NCBI RefSeq assembly: GCF_008728195.1
Contig: NZ_CP031598.1
Span: 2,542,001-2,606,000 of the forward strand
Direction of reading: 5' to 3'
Length of the DNA stretch: 64,000 bases
From: Roseovarius indicus
GTDB taxonomy: Bacteria > Pseudomonadota > Alphaproteobacteria > Rhodobacterales > Rhodobacteraceae
In this document: piece after piece, positions 7,626-17,376 of the stretch
Layout: every line of letters begins with the position of its first letter
How positions within the stretch are numbered: the stretch's first letter is position 1
The notes under the pieces: model-generated
Told to the model about the DNA's origin: nothing
Seen by the model: only the letters and a program-made list of their open reading frames with translations
Database searches by the model: none
Program-made: the position numbers and the translations under genes

Positions 7626-9542
7626 TCAGGGGGCGAGACGGGCGCGGATGCGGTCGCGCAGGGCGGTGGCTTCGCTATGGTCGAAGGGCATGTGATCGGG
7701 GTCGAAGACCTCGAGCGCTGCCTCGACATGCTCCAGCGCGGCGCGCAGATGGGGAACTTGGTCGGTGGTGGTGTCGTGACCGGCGAGGGCTTCTTCGGTT
7801 TGGGCCATGGTCTCGCGGGTGATGGCCCATTGCACGGGATAGGGTTCGCGTTTGCGGACCTCCAGCGCCGCGTGGCAGGCCGCGACAGCCCGGCCTAGCA
7901 GGTCGGCCCCTGCCTCGCCCTTGGTGCGGCCGCCTTGTTCCTTGAGTGTAACGGCGAGGTTATTCTGGGTCACGGCCCAGCCCATCGGGTGATCAGCACG
8001 GGTATAGACCTCAAGCACCGCACGGTAAGCGGTGGCGGCTTCGGACAGAAGCCGGGTGCCGACGGGCCCGCCTGTGAGAAGCCCCTGTTCCTTCAGCGTG
8101 ATGGCGAGGTTGTTCTGAGCCCCGGCCCAGTCGACAGGATGGGCCTGCCGGGTGAAGACCTCGAGTGCCGCGCGGCAGGCCGTCGCGGCCCGGGCGAGCA
8201 GGTCCGCCCCCTCGGACGGGTCGGAGCGCTTGCCCTTGACGGCCAGCGCGATGGCGAGGTTCATCTGCGTCACGGCCCAGTGCATCGGATGGTCCTCGCG
8301 GATGCGGACCGTCAGCGCGGCGCGAGCGGCGGTGATGGCCTCGGACAGGAGCGCGGCGCCCTCCGGCCCGCCGGTCCGGCTACCATGGTCGCCCAGGACG
8401 AGCGCAAGATTATTCTGCACTTTGCCCCAGAGTACCGGGTCGGCCGAGCGCAACTCCTCCAGCCCTATGGCGCGCAGCATGTCGATGGCCCGGGCCAGTC
8501 CGGGGCCGCCATAGCGCAGCCCGTGGGTCCGCAGGGAGATCGCAAACTCGAACCGCCGCCGGGCCGGTTCCCACGGGGCCACTGCCGCGAAGCTGTCGGC
8601 GGCGGCGGAGAGGATGCGGTAGGCCTGGTCGGTGCGGCCGCGGAGGAGGGCGTTTTCGGCGCGGAGTTCGGAGGTTTTGGCGGCTTCCTCCAGTTCCACT
8701 TCCTGCACGCGCGAGAGGATCTCCTCGACCTCGTCCAGCCGCATGGCGGCGATTGCCTCGCGCGCCGCCGTCTTGAGGTTGGAGAGGCGTTTGTAGCCGT
8801 CCTCGATGGCGTCGATCTCCTGCCGGAGGGCGCGGTATTCCGTGCCTTTCTTGGTCAGGAATTCCACCAGCGCCGGCTTGCTCATGGCTTCGGTCGCGCC
8901 GAAGGCGCCGGCGATGAGTTGCAGATCGCCGGCCGACTGGGCCTCGAGGGTGGCGAGGACGGTCTCGATCCCGCCCAGGCGGCGCAGCACCTCGTCGGTC
9001 TTTTCCTCGACCCGTTCGAGGATTTCCACAGCACCGTCCGTCTGGCGGGCGGTGTCGATCAGCACTTCGCGGGTGATGCGGGTCTGAAGCTCGGGGTTGT
9101 CGTAGCAGGCGCGCATTGCCGATTGCAGGGCCAGCCGGAGCAGGCGCTTAGTGCGCGCGTCGTCGCCGTCGAAGGGGATCCGGGCGTAGAGCGCCTCGGC
9201 CAGCGCTTCGGTGCGGGCGCTGTCGGTTTCGGCCTTGGCGGCCTCGACGAGGGTGTGCGGGGTGAGCGTGGCGTGGCTGGGCCGGTCGGCCAGCAGGGCC
9301 CCGGCGCGGGTGAGGTCGGCATCGGCAAACTCAGGCGAGGCTTTCAGGGCGGCAATGGTGCGGGCGGCGGCGGTGCGGCCGGCGGTTTCGGCGCAGCCTC
9401 GCCGCAGGCTCAGCCCCAGGATGCCCAGCCCCGCGAGCCCGGCCGCGACAGTGGCGGTGCCCGATGGGTCGCCCCAGAGAAGGGCCAGGGCCCCCACGCA
9501 GATATCGCTGCTGCCCTCGGCGATCTTTTCGAATGTGCTCAT
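7626..9542 (-). CDS. Membrane-anchored TPR-type repeat protein, five 50-aa repeats
   Basis: 638 aa, function not recognised. Residues about 28-46 are hydrophobic and could be an anchor. Residues roughly 130-300 are helical and probably coiled-coil ([19 protein letters not shown], then a Glu-rich stretch). Residues 369-618 are five consecutive units of exactly 50 residues with the pattern P..WA..Q.NLA..L...G...G..G..LL..A..A.RAALEV, ending in an acidic/His-Pro step. These look like TPR-type helical repeats with long loops, a type common in cyanobacteria and roseobacters, often as protein-binding scaffolds. It is the only such gene here, between a methyltransferase and alr. Confidence 0.85.
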   Translation of the reverse strand: MSTFEKIAEGSSDICVGALALLWGDPSGTATVAAGLAGLGILGLSLRRGCAETAGRTAAARTIAALKASPEFADADLTRAGALLADRPSHATLTPHTLVEAAKAETDSARTEALAEALYARIPFDGDDARTKRLLRLALQSAMRACYDNPELQTRITREVLIDTARQTDGAVEILERVEEKTDEVLRRLGGIETVLATLEAQSAGDLQLIAGAFGATEAMSKPALVEFLTKKGTEYRALRQEIDAIEDGYKRLSNLKTAAREAIAAMRLDEVEEILSRVQEVELEEAAKTSELRAENALLRGRTDQAYRILSAAADSFAAVAPWEPARRRFEFAISLRTHGLRYGGPGLARAIDMLRAIGLEELRSADPVLWGKVQNNLALVLGDHGSRTGGPEGAALLSEAITAARAALTVRIREDHPMHWAVTQMNLAIALAVKGKRSDPSEGADLLARAATACRAALEVFTRQAHPVDWAGAQNNLAITLKEQGLLTGGPVGTRLLSEAATAYRAVLEVYTRADHPMGWAVTQNNLAVTLKEQGGRTKGEAGADLLGRAVAACHAALEVRKREPYPVQWAITRETMAQTEEALAGHDTTTDQVPHLRAALEHVEAALEVFDPDHMPFDHSEATALRDRIRARLAP

Positions 9543-9614
9543 GCTGCCCGTGCCCCGCCCGTCGCCCTTTTGTCAGACTGGAACATGCGGGCCGGGCTGG
9601 CAAGCCTGCGGGGG

Positions 9615-10430
9615 TCAGGCGGTGGCGGTGGCGATGACGAATTCGCCGGGGATTGCGTAGGCTTCGCCGGTTTTGTGGCTGGCAACGGAGGCGAGGAATT
9701 CGGTTTCGACGTCGGAGCGGGTGTCGGGGTCGAAGCGCTTGGCGGCCATGGCGACGGGGCCGCCGTCGATCACCGCGGCGAGGAGGTCGGTATCGGAGGC
9801 AAAGTGCAGGGTGGTGGAGAGGCGGGCCTCGCCATAGCCGGTAAAGCCGGCGCCTTCGGTTGCGGCGCGGAGGGCGCCGGGGGCGCCGAGGCCGAAGAAC
9901 ATGGGGCACACCTCGGATTGCACGCGGGCGTCGGTGATGGGGAAGATGGCGGACCAGCCGCAGTTTCGGCGCTCGCCCCAGACCGCGAGGGCCGCGCGGC
10001 CACCGGGGCGGAGGGTGCGTTTCATTTCCGCAAGGGCCGCGTCGGGGTCGGGCATGTACATCAGGCCCAGCGCGCAGAGGGCGCGGTCGAAGCTGGCATC
10101 GGGGAAGGTGAGCGCCTCGGCGTTCTGGCGCTCGAAACTGACGTTGGGGATGCCCAGCCAGGCGGCCTGGGTGGTGCCGCGGGTGACCATTTCGCCGGAG
10201 AGGTCGGTGGCGGTGACATGGCCGCCGGGGGCGATGGCGCGGGCGGCGGGGAAGGTGACGAGGCCGGTGCCGGCGGCGGTTTCCAGCACCTGCTGGCCCG
10301 GGGCGAGGTCGGCCATGGCGAGCATGTGCTGCTGGACGGCTTCGAGATTGCCGCGCCAGCTGTCTTCGTAGTGTGTGGCGGCGGCATCCCATCCGTAGCG
10401 CTGCACGCGGAGTTGCAGGCGGGCGTCCAT
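9615..10430 (-). CDS. Class I SAM-dependent methyltransferase
   Basis: 271-aa soluble protein with the class I fold: motif I VLETAAGTGLVTF, an acidic residue in motif II (HVTATDLSGEM), and motif IV-like FDRALCALGLMYMPDP, then LRPGGRAALAVWG. It belongs to the UbiE/Methyltransf_11-like group; the substrate cannot be told from sequence. Its ATG overlaps the stop of the OsmC-like gene (TGATG), so the two are translationally coupled, which may mean a shared role, but none is obvious. Confidence 0.85.
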   Translation of the reverse strand: MDARLQLRVQRYGWDAAATHYEDSWRGNLEAVQQHMLAMADLAPGQQVLETAAGTGLVTFPAARAIAPGGHVTATDLSGEMVTRGTTQAAWLGIPNVSFERQNAEALTFPDASFDRALCALGLMYMPDPDAALAEMKRTLRPGGRAALAVWGERRNCGWSAIFPITDARVQSEVCPMFFGLGAPGALRAATEGAGFTGYGEARLSTTLHFASDTDLLAAVIDGGPVAMAAKRFDPDTRSDVETEFLASVASHKTGEAYAIPGEFVIATATA

Positions 10431-10957
10431 CAGCGTGTGAGGGTGAGGTCGGTGACGACCTTTTGCGCGTCGCGCAGGGCGAGGAACCACGGGTCGCGGT
10501 TCATGGCGGTGTCGACGAGGGCGCGCAGGGCGTCTTCGGGTTCGTCGGAGGTGAGGGTGATGGCGAGGCGGGTTTCCAGGGGCGCGGCGGTGTTGGGGCC
10601 GAGGCCGAACATCGCCGCGTCGTCGAAGTCGGTTTCGATGGCGATGTCGATGGCGGCGAGGTCGAGCCCTTGGTTGATGGCGGTCATCTTGATGCCGATG
10701 CCGAGGCAGCCGGCGATGCCGGCGCGGGCGTAGAAGCCGGGGGTGGGGCCGGTATTGGTGCCGCCCATGATCTCGGGCATGTCCATGACCGCCGTTTCGT
10801 CGCCTTGCGTGAAGTCGCAGCGCAGGCCGGCGCCCACCGTGGCCTGGGCGGCCTTGCTGCTGAAGGCCGCGTCGGGGCGGCTTTCGAACACCTTGATCAT
10901 GCGGGCGTGCTTGGCGCGGATGTCGGCGGCGCTGTCGGGTTCGTTGTCCTTGGCCAT
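10430..10957 (-). CDS. OsmC family protein
   Basis: 175-aa protein of the OsmC/Ohr superfamily, thiol peroxidases or redox-linked proteins. Seen here: AFSSKAAQATVGAGLRC near the N-terminus, and the family-like PGFYARAGIAGCLGIGIKM with a cysteine on the central helix, then a C-terminal beta region. The cysteine spacing is not the classic Ohr pair, so peroxidase activity should not be assumed. Followed by a coupled methyltransferase gene; preceded by dnaB with a gap of about 50 bases. Confidence 0.82.
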   Translation of the reverse strand: MAKDNEPDSAADIRAKHARMIKVFESRPDAAFSSKAAQATVGAGLRCDFTQGDETAVMDMPEIMGGTNTGPTPGFYARAGIAGCLGIGIKMTAINQGLDLAAIDIAIETDFDDAAMFGLGPNTAAPLETRLAITLTSDEPEDALRALVDTAMNRDPWFLALRDAQKVVTDLTLTR

Positions 10958-11006
10958 GATGCTGTCCCCCTGCGGTCAGGGGGAGCATAGCACGAAAACC
11001 GGTTTC

Positions 11007-12500
11007 TCAGAACTCCGCGTCGTTGCCCTGTTGCCAGGGTTTGACGAGGTTGCCGAAGCGGGTGAACTGGCCCTCGAAGGAGAGCTCGACCGTGCCGATG
11101 GGGCCGTGGCGCTGTTTGCCGATGACGACCTCGGCCTTGCCGTGGAGGCGTTCCATGCGTTCCTGCCAGGCGGCCATTTCCTCGAGCCGGTCCTCGGAGG
11201 GTTTCTCGCGCTCGACGTAGTATTCCTCGCGGTAGACGAACATCACGACGTCGGCGTCCTGTTCGATCGAGCCGGATTCGCGGAGGTCGGAGAGCTGCGG
11301 GCGCTTGTCGTCGCGGCTTTCGACCTGGCGCGAGAGCTGCGAGAGGGCGATGACGGGGATGTCGAGCTCCTTGGCGATGGCCTTCAGGCCCTGGGTGATC
11401 TCGGAGACCTCGTTCACCCGGCTGTCCTTGGCCGAGGAGGGGCGGACGAGCTGCAGGTAGTCGATGATCAGCACGTCGAGCCCGTGGGTGCGCTTGAGGC
11501 GGCGGGCGCGGGCGGCCAATTGCGAGATCGGCAGGGCGGGCGTGTCGTCGATATAGAGCGGGCAGGTTTCGAGCGTCTTGGCGGCCTCGACGAACTTGCG
11601 GAACTCGCCCTCGGTCATGTCGCCCTTGCGGATCTGCTCGGACGGGATTTCGGAGGCCTCGGAGAGGACACGGGCGGCGAGCTGTTCGGCGCTCATCTCG
11701 AGCGAGTAGAAGCCGACGACGCCGCCTTCGATCGCGCCTTCGGTGCCGTCGTTGCGGGTGCCGCGCTTGTAGGCCTTGGCGATGTTGAAGGCGATGTTGG
11801 TGGCGAGCGAGGTTTTCCCCATCGAGGGGCGGCCGGCGAGGATCAGGAGGTCGGACTTGTGAAGGCCGCCCAGCTTGCGGTCCATGTCGATGAGGCCGGT
11901 GGAGATGCCGGCGAGGCCGCCTTCGCGCTGGTAGGCGGCGTTGGCGACGCTGACGGCATCCTTGACGGCGCTGAGGAAGCTCTGGAAGCCGCGTTCGGCC
12001 TGGCCCTGTTCGGAGAGGGCGTAGAGCTTCTGTTCGGCCTCGACGATCTGGTCGCGGGGTTCGACCTGGACGTCGGCCTTGGCGGCGCGGCCGGCGATGT
12101 CGTGGCCGAGCTCGATGAGCTCGCGCCGGATCGCCATGTCGTAGATCATCTGGGCGTAGTCGCGGGCCGCGAAGGAGGAGATCGCGGCGCCGGCGAGGCG
12201 CACGAGATAGGCGGGGCCGCCCAGCTCGGCGAGGCCTTCATCGTCTTCGAGGAAGGTCTTGAGCGTGACCGGCGAGGCGAGGTTGCCCTTGCCGATGCGG
12301 GCGGCGGCGGTTTCGTAGATGCGGGCGTGGACGGGCTCGTGAAAATGGTGCGGGCCGATGATGCTGGCGACCCGGTCATAGACATCGTTGTTCGTCAGGA
12401 TCGCGCCCAGAAGCTGCTGCTCGGCCTCGATCGAGTGCGGTAGAGACTCGGTTTCCGTGGCTTCAGCGCCGGTGGCGTTGAAGCTTGCGACATTGCTCAT
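11007..12500 (-). CDS. dnaB: Replicative DNA helicase DnaB
   Basis: 497-aa hexameric fork helicase. The N-terminal domain begins LPHSIEAEQQLLGAIL, as is usual for DnaB. The RecA-like domain has Walker A (AGRPSMGKTSLA, near residue 220), the DnaB pattern VLIIDYLQL, and SQLSRQVE, then the C-terminal GPIGTVELSF. Two ATGs stand in tandem (12503, 12500) behind GGGGGA; the second gives the better spacing. Downstream of pyrE with a gap of 233 bases that probably holds its promoter. Confidence 0.97.
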   Translation of the reverse strand: MSNVASFNATGAEATETESLPHSIEAEQQLLGAILTNNDVYDRVASIIGPHHFHEPVHARIYETAAARIGKGNLASPVTLKTFLEDDEGLAELGGPAYLVRLAGAAISSFAARDYAQMIYDMAIRRELIELGHDIAGRAAKADVQVEPRDQIVEAEQKLYALSEQGQAERGFQSFLSAVKDAVSVANAAYQREGGLAGISTGLIDMDRKLGGLHKSDLLILAGRPSMGKTSLATNIAFNIAKAYKRGTRNDGTEGAIEGGVVGFYSLEMSAEQLAARVLSEASEIPSEQIRKGDMTEGEFRKFVEAAKTLETCPLYIDDTPALPISQLAARARRLKRTHGLDVLIIDYLQLVRPSSAKDSRVNEVSEITQGLKAIAKELDIPVIALSQLSRQVESRDDKRPQLSDLRESGSIEQDADVVMFVYREEYYVEREKPSEDRLEEMAAWQERMERLHGKAEVVIGKQRHGPIGTVELSFEGQFTRFGNLVKPWQQGNDAEF

Positions 12501-12733
12501 CATGTCCCCCATGTACCTGTAGGGTGCTGTCATACAAACGTTACCTGAGGCCGCGCAACTTGTATGTTTTTGTGGAAAAGCGTGTGGATAACGATTTCCG
12601 GGTATATCTTGAGGTCGGGCGGGTGCACCTGTCAAGATGTTGGGGTGTAAGGCGTGGCTGACAGGTCACACCGGGGCGGGAAAATGCCTATGCATCCCAA
12701 CCGCTTGCGTGAGTCCCGCGAGGGGCAAGGATT

Positions 12734-13408
12734 TTATTTGCGGGCCTCCTGCCAGGCGCGGGGATCGTTGAGGAAACGCTCGACGCCGTCGAGGGTGGCT
12801 TTGGAAAAGGCGCCCTGTTCGCGGGCCTCGGCGAGCACGTCCCACCAGGTGCAGAGGTAGTGCAGGTTAACCCCGTGATCGCCCAAGGTTTTCACGGTTT
12901 CGGGGAAGATGCCGTAGTAGAAGATGACGCCGGTATGGGCACAGGTGGCGCCGGTTTCGCGGATGGCGTCGACGAAGGAAAGCTTCGATCCGCCGTCGGT
13001 GGTGAGGTCTTCGACGAGGAGGACGCGCTGGCCCTCGGACATGGCACCCTCGATTCGCGCGTTGCGGCCGTAGCCCTTGGGCTTCTTGCGGACATAGGTC
13101 ATGGGCAGGGCCATACGTTCGGCGACGAGGGCGGCGAAGGGGATGCCCGCGGTCTCGCCGCCGGCGATGTTGTCGAAGGCCTCGAAGCCGGCGTCGCGCA
13201 TCACGGTGACGGTGAGGAAATCCATCAGCGTCGCGCGGATGCGCGGGAAGGAGATGAGCTTGCGGCAGTCGATATAGGTGGGCGAAGGCAGGCCGGAGGC
13301 AAGCGTGAAGGGCTCGTCGGCGTTGAAATGCACCGCCTCGATCTCGAGCAGCATCCGCGCGGTGAGGCGGGCGATTTCGTCTTTCGGGGGGTAGCTGCTG
13401 GGGATCAT
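12734..13408 (-). CDS. pyrE: Orotate phosphoribosyltransferase
   Basis: 224-aa enzyme of pyrimidine synthesis (orotate plus PRPP gives OMP). The PRPP loop [14 protein letters not shown] is at 129-142, and [13 protein letters not shown] near residue 44 is characteristic. Length and sequence are normal for the alphaproteobacterial form. It would normally neighbour pyrC, but two RTX genes of about 1.8 kb each separate the two here. A hairpin (13433-13459) lies just upstream of its start. Confidence 0.96.
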   Translation of the reverse strand: MIPSSYPPKDEIARLTARMLLEIEAVHFNADEPFTLASGLPSPTYIDCRKLISFPRIRATLMDFLTVTVMRDAGFEAFDNIAGGETAGIPFAALVAERMALPMTYVRKKPKGYGRNARIEGAMSEGQRVLLVEDLTTDGGSKLSFVDAIRETGATCAHTGVIFYYGIFPETVKTLGDHGVNLHYLCTWWDVLAEAREQGAFSKATLDGVERFLNDPRAWQEARK

Positions 13409-13432
13409 GATGTGTCTCGCGTGGGGATCGGG

Positions 13433-13459
13433 CCGGGGGTTGAGGTGGACTACCCCCGG
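13433..13459 (-). promoter_or_regulatory. Leader hairpin between RTX gene and pyrE
   Basis: CCGGGGGT and ACCCCCGG form a perfect 8-bp stem with an 11-base loop, 25 bases upstream of the pyrE ATG and downstream of the first RTX gene. There is no T-run on the minus strand. It could be an inter-gene RNA hairpin limiting read-through from the RTX gene, or a pyrE leader structure. Confidence 0.35.
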
Positions 13460-13492
13460 CGCGGGCGGAGATCAAGCGGGACGCGGGACGTG

Positions 13493-15283
13493 TCAGAAGA
13501 GGATGAAGTCGTTTTCGTCGATGACTCCGGTTTCGCCTTCGAGCGTGATGGTGATATCGGCGGCGTCCCAGGTGATGACGGTGTCGCCGCCCGTCTGGTC
13601 GATCGTGAGGTCTTCGAAAGCGACCGGCCGATAGCTGCTTCCGAGGCGGATCAGGTCGGTGCCGTTATCGAAATCGGTGATCGTGTCGTCGCCATAGTCA
13701 ATAGTGCGGAAGGCGAAGACATCCGCGCCGGGGCCGCCGGTGTAGGTGTCGTTGCCCACGCCGCCGATGAGGGTGTCGTTGCCGAAGCCACCGTTGAGCG
13801 TGTCGAAGGCCGAGTGCGCGTCGAGCAGGTCGTTGCCATTGCCGCCGTTGAGTGTGTCGGTGCCGACGCCGCCGAGAAGGGTGTCATTGCCGGAGCCGCC
13901 GTTGAGCGTGTCGTTGCCGGCGTCGCCCCTGAGGCTGTCATTGCCGCCGCCGCCGGCGAGGAAATCGTCGCCGTTCAGGCCCACGAGCATATCGTCGTTG
14001 GGGCCGCCGATGAGGGTGTCGCTGCCGTCGTCCCCCTCGAGGTCGATTTCGAAATCGGTTGCGTCGATGGGGCCGGTCTCGCCGAGAAGGGTGATGATCT
14101 CGGCGCCGTCGTGGCTGATGATCGTGTTGCCGCCAGACTGCGAGACGGTCAACGCCTCGTAGGGGACAGAAACGCGGATCAGGTCGGTGCCGTTCTGAAA
14201 ATCTGTGACCGTGATGCCGGTGACGACCAGCATGTTGTTGGAGCTATCGAGGCCGAAGGTCTGGAAGATATCCGCACCGGGGCCACCGGTCACGAGGGTG
14301 CCGCCTTCGATCGTATCGTTGCCGCTGCCGCCGTTCATGGTGTCGCCGGAACGCAGCAGGTCGTTGCCGAGCCCGCCATCAAGGGTGTCGTCGCCGGACC
14401 GGCCCCGGAGGGTGTCGTTGCCGGGGCCGCCGTCGAGGCTGTCGTCGCCTATCCCGCCGTCCAGATGGTCGTGCCCGTCGTCGCCGTAGAGGCTGTCATC
14501 GCCATAGTCACCGGAGAGCCTGTCGTGGCCGGTGCCGCCATGCAACTCGTCATCGCCGAACAGCCCGTAGAGCGTGTCGTTGCCGGCGCCGCCATAGATC
14601 AGGTCGTTCTGGCCGATGCCGGAGGGTTCGGGGTCGTCGCCCTCTTCGGGGAAGAACCAATAGGAGCTCTCGCCGTTCAGGATGTCGTCGCCATCCCCGC
14701 CATAAAGGGTGTCTGCGCCGAGGTTGCCGGAGAGGCTGTCGTGGCCGTTGCCGCCGTAGAGTTCGTCGTCCTGATAGCCGCCGCCGAGGCTGTCGTCGCT
14801 GGTGCCGCCATGCAGCGTGTCATGCCCGTTGCCGCCCTCGAGCCAATCCTCGCCATGGCCGCCGTCGAGCCAGTCGTTGGCCGGGCCGCCGTAGAGCCGG
14901 TCGTTGCCGTTGTTGCCGAAGAGGCTGTCATTGCCGTTGCTGCTGTCGAGCGTGTCGTCTCCGTTCTGGCCGAGCAGGGTGTCGTTGCCGTTGTTGCCGT
15001 AGAGCCAGTCGTCATCGGCGCCGCCCTTGAGGCTGTCATCGCCGTTCTGGCCGAGGAGGGTGTCATTGCCGGCATCGCCGAGCAGCGCGTCATCGTCTGC
15101 GCCGCCCTTGATGCTGTCATCGCCGATGCCGCCATAGACGCGGTCTTCGCCGCCTTCGCCATAGAGGGTGTCGTTGCCGCCCTCGCCGCGGATGAGGTCG
15201 TCGTTCGGGGTGCCGGTCAGGACTTCGCCGAGGGCGTTGCCGATGATGTCTGCGAAGGTGACGGGATTACTGGTCTTGGGCAT
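13493..15283 (-). CDS. RTX calcium-binding repeat protein A
   Basis: 596-aa protein made almost wholly of RTX nonapeptides (GGxGxDxLx), probably secreted by a type I system, where calcium drives beta-roll folding outside the cell. One block covers residues about 15-320. It is followed by a non-repeat module (about 333-415) containing VTDFQNGTDLIR and ETGPIDATDF, then a second repeat block and a terminal module with ITDFDNGTDLIR and ETGVIDENDF. The two modules are clearly related. No catalytic domain is seen. It has no adjacent type I secretion genes. It shares its terminal module with the next RTX gene. Confidence 0.9.
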   Translation of the reverse strand: MPKTSNPVTFADIIGNALGEVLTGTPNDDLIRGEGGNDTLYGEGGEDRVYGGIGDDSIKGGADDDALLGDAGNDTLLGQNGDDSLKGGADDDWLYGNNGNDTLLGQNGDDTLDSSNGNDSLFGNNGNDRLYGGPANDWLDGGHGEDWLEGGNGHDTLHGGTSDDSLGGGYQDDELYGGNGHDSLSGNLGADTLYGGDGDDILNGESSYWFFPEEGDDPEPSGIGQNDLIYGGAGNDTLYGLFGDDELHGGTGHDRLSGDYGDDSLYGDDGHDHLDGGIGDDSLDGGPGNDTLRGRSGDDTLDGGLGNDLLRSGDTMNGGSGNDTIEGGTLVTGGPGADIFQTFGLDSSNNMLVVTGITVTDFQNGTDLIRVSVPYEALTVSQSGGNTIISHDGAEIITLLGETGPIDATDFEIDLEGDDGSDTLIGGPNDDMLVGLNGDDFLAGGGGNDSLRGDAGNDTLNGGSGNDTLLGGVGTDTLNGGNGNDLLDAHSAFDTLNGGFGNDTLIGGVGNDTYTGGPGADVFAFRTIDYGDDTITDFDNGTDLIRLGSSYRPVAFEDLTIDQTGGDTVITWDAADITITLEGETGVIDENDFILF

Positions 15284-15381
15284 GGTCTAAAATGCGTCCT
15301 TCAAAATGGCATTGCAATCTATGAGCGTACCGTAATGAGATGAAATGGCGTGCGAAAGGGGAAATCTGGGTTGGGCCGTTG

Positions 15382-15414
15382 AAAAACCAAAGGCGCGCCG
15401 GGGCGCGCCTTTGG
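15382..15414 (-). terminator. Rho-independent terminator of RTX gene B
   Basis: CCAAAGGCGCGCC, two bases, GGCGCGCCTTTGG: a perfect 13-bp stem (15387-15414) that on the minus strand is followed by TTTTT. It lies about 22 bases past the stop of RTX gene B and before RTX gene A, so the two RTX genes are probably separately transcribed. Confidence 0.85.
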
Positions 15415-15436
15415 CCGTGCTGTCCGGAGGGTCCGG

Positions 15437-17221
15437 TCAGCTGAAGGTGAAATCGTTCTCGTCGATCACGCCGGTCACGTCGGTGAGCGTCACCGAGCCG
15501 CCTTCCCAGGAGACGACGGTGTTGCCGTCGATCTCGTCTATCGAGAGGTCGGAGAACTCGGTCGAGCCGGCGATCAGGATCGTGTCGAACCCGTCTTCGA
15601 AATCGGTGATCGTGTCGTCGCCGGTGCCGACATCGGGGTTGAAGACGAAGAGGTCGGGGCCGTTGTCGCCGGTCAGCACGTCGTCGCCGAAACCGCCGAT
15701 GATGGTGTCGCGGCCGGTGCCGCCCATCATCGTGTCGTTGTCGGGGCCGCCATGCATGAAGTCGTTGCCGCTGCCGCCGAGCACGGTGTCTTCGCCGGCA
15801 TTGCCGTAGAGCCGGTCGCGGCCGTTGTTGCCGAGCACGCTGTCATCGCCCAGGCCGCCCGAGACGGTGTCGTAGCCGTTCTGGCCGAGGACGGTGTCGT
15901 CGCCGGAGCCGCCATCGATCGTGTCCCAGTTGAAGCCGCCCTTGATCGAGTCGTTGCCAGCGTCGCCATTCATGGTGTCTTCGCCGTTGTTGCCGATCAT
16001 GGTGTCGTTGTCGGCGCCGCCGTTGATCACGTCGCTGCCGTTCTGGCCGTAGATGTAATCGTCGCCTGCGCCGCCGTCGATCGTGTCGGCGCCGCCGCCG
16101 CCCTTGACAAAGTCGTCGCCTTCGCCGCCCTCGATCGTGTCTTCGCCGCCGCCGCCGAAGAGCTCGTCGTCGCCGGCGAGCCCGACAAGCCGGTTGGCCA
16201 TGGCGTCGCCGATCAGCAGGTCGTTGAAGTCGGAGCCCCGTGCGCTTTCGATGTTGCGCAGGGTGTCGGTGCTGCCGAAGCCGTCGATCGCGAAGCCGTC
16301 GGCGAGGTCGACCGTGACGCCCGCGGTGCCGCCGTAGTCGGCATCCTTGTCGTAGCGCACGACGTCGTGGCCGTCGTGACCGTCGATGAAGTCGTCGCCG
16401 TCGAGGCCGCGGAAATGGTTTTCGCCCTCGTCGCCGGTCAGGCTGTCGGCGAAGAGAGAGCCGCGGACCGCCTCGTTGAAGAGCAGGATGTCGGACCCGC
16501 CATACCCGTCGGTGGCGCTGCGGGTGGAGAGGTCGACGGTCACGCCGGCGGGGTCATTCTCGTAGTGGACCTCGTCGAAATCGGGGCCGCCATTCAGGAT
16601 GTCGTCGCTCGGGCCGCCGGTGAGCTCGTCTTCGCCGTCGCGGCCCCAGAGCGTGTCGTTGCCGCCATTGCCGAAGATGGTGTCGTCGCCGGCGCCGCCG
16701 TCGATCAGGTTGCCGTTATTGCCGTCGATGATGAGGTCGTCGAGCGTGGTCTGCGCCGAGGGCAGGCTGGCCCAGACGATGGTGTCGCCGGGGGCATAGG
16801 GCGAGGGCGCGATCTGGATGTTGGTGATGCTGTTGCTCAGCGCGTTGAAATCGGCCGGGGTGTCGATCGTCGGCAGCGGGTCGCCGGCGAGGCGGAAGAC
16901 GAAGCTGATGTCGGTCTCGGTATCCGGGATCGCGTAGTTGATTTCGAGCACGACGGTCTGGTTGCCGTTGCCCCATGTCACCAGACCGAGCGAGACGTCG
17001 ACATCGTCGGGGATCCGCTGGCCGTCGATGTAGAAGGCATAGGCGTCGTCAGTGACCGAGATGAGCGGCAGGCTGTCGGGCGAGAAGTCGTCGACGGAAT
17101 AGGTGAAGCTGGTGCCGTCGGGGCCGACGACCGTCAGTTCGACATTGGAGTCGACCGAAACGATGCTGTCGGTGTCGCTGTCATAGGTGTTCGAAAAGCC
17201 GGTGATCGTGGTGGTGGACAT
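15437..17221 (-). CDS. RTX calcium-binding repeat protein B
   Basis: 594-aa protein. Residues 1 to about 170 form a non-repeat, Thr/Ser/Asp-rich, beta-type domain with no signal peptide (starts MSTTTITGFSNTYDSDTD). RTX nonapeptide blocks follow (about 173-210 and 310-520), separated by two inserts of the pattern AGVTVDLS..SATDGYGGSD / AGVTVDLA..FAIDGFGSTD often seen between RTX blocks. The end (TITDFEDGFDTI to TGVIDENDFTFS) matches the terminal module of RTX protein A and is presumably the uncleaved type I secretion signal. The N-terminal domain was not recognised. Confidence 0.9.
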   Translation of the reverse strand: MSTTTITGFSNTYDSDTDSIVSVDSNVELTVVGPDGTSFTYSVDDFSPDSLPLISVTDDAYAFYIDGQRIPDDVDVSLGLVTWGNGNQTVVLEINYAIPDTETDISFVFRLAGDPLPTIDTPADFNALSNSITNIQIAPSPYAPGDTIVWASLPSAQTTLDDLIIDGNNGNLIDGGAGDDTIFGNGGNDTLWGRDGEDELTGGPSDDILNGGPDFDEVHYENDPAGVTVDLSTRSATDGYGGSDILLFNEAVRGSLFADSLTGDEGENHFRGLDGDDFIDGHDGHDVVRYDKDADYGGTAGVTVDLADGFAIDGFGSTDTLRNIESARGSDFNDLLIGDAMANRLVGLAGDDELFGGGGEDTIEGGEGDDFVKGGGGADTIDGGAGDDYIYGQNGSDVINGGADNDTMIGNNGEDTMNGDAGNDSIKGGFNWDTIDGGSGDDTVLGQNGYDTVSGGLGDDSVLGNNGRDRLYGNAGEDTVLGGSGNDFMHGGPDNDTMMGGTGRDTIIGGFGDDVLTGDNGPDLFVFNPDVGTGDDTITDFEDGFDTILIAGSTEFSDLSIDEIDGNTVVSWEGGSVTLTDVTGVIDENDFTFS

Positions 17222-17376
17222 GGTATTTGGGTACTTCCGTAATAACTGAACAGGAATGCTCGAAAAGGCTTCAAATCAATGTCTTGGCTCAAATCCCCAC
17301 GAGCCCGGGTACATTACCCAGAACGCCGCTCAAGGAAAGCGCGCTCGCGGCTAACGTAACGTAAACTTTGGTTGAA

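Noticed and set aside
12860..15343. An 827-codon plus-strand frame over pyrE and RTX gene A
   Set aside because: The Val/Ala/Glu repeat pattern is simply the reverse complement of RTX nonapeptide DNA; not a real repeat protein.
13493..17221. CRISPR-like repetitive DNA
   Set aside because: The regular period comes from 27-bp units encoding RTX nonapeptides in frame; repeats are diverged and lack spacers.
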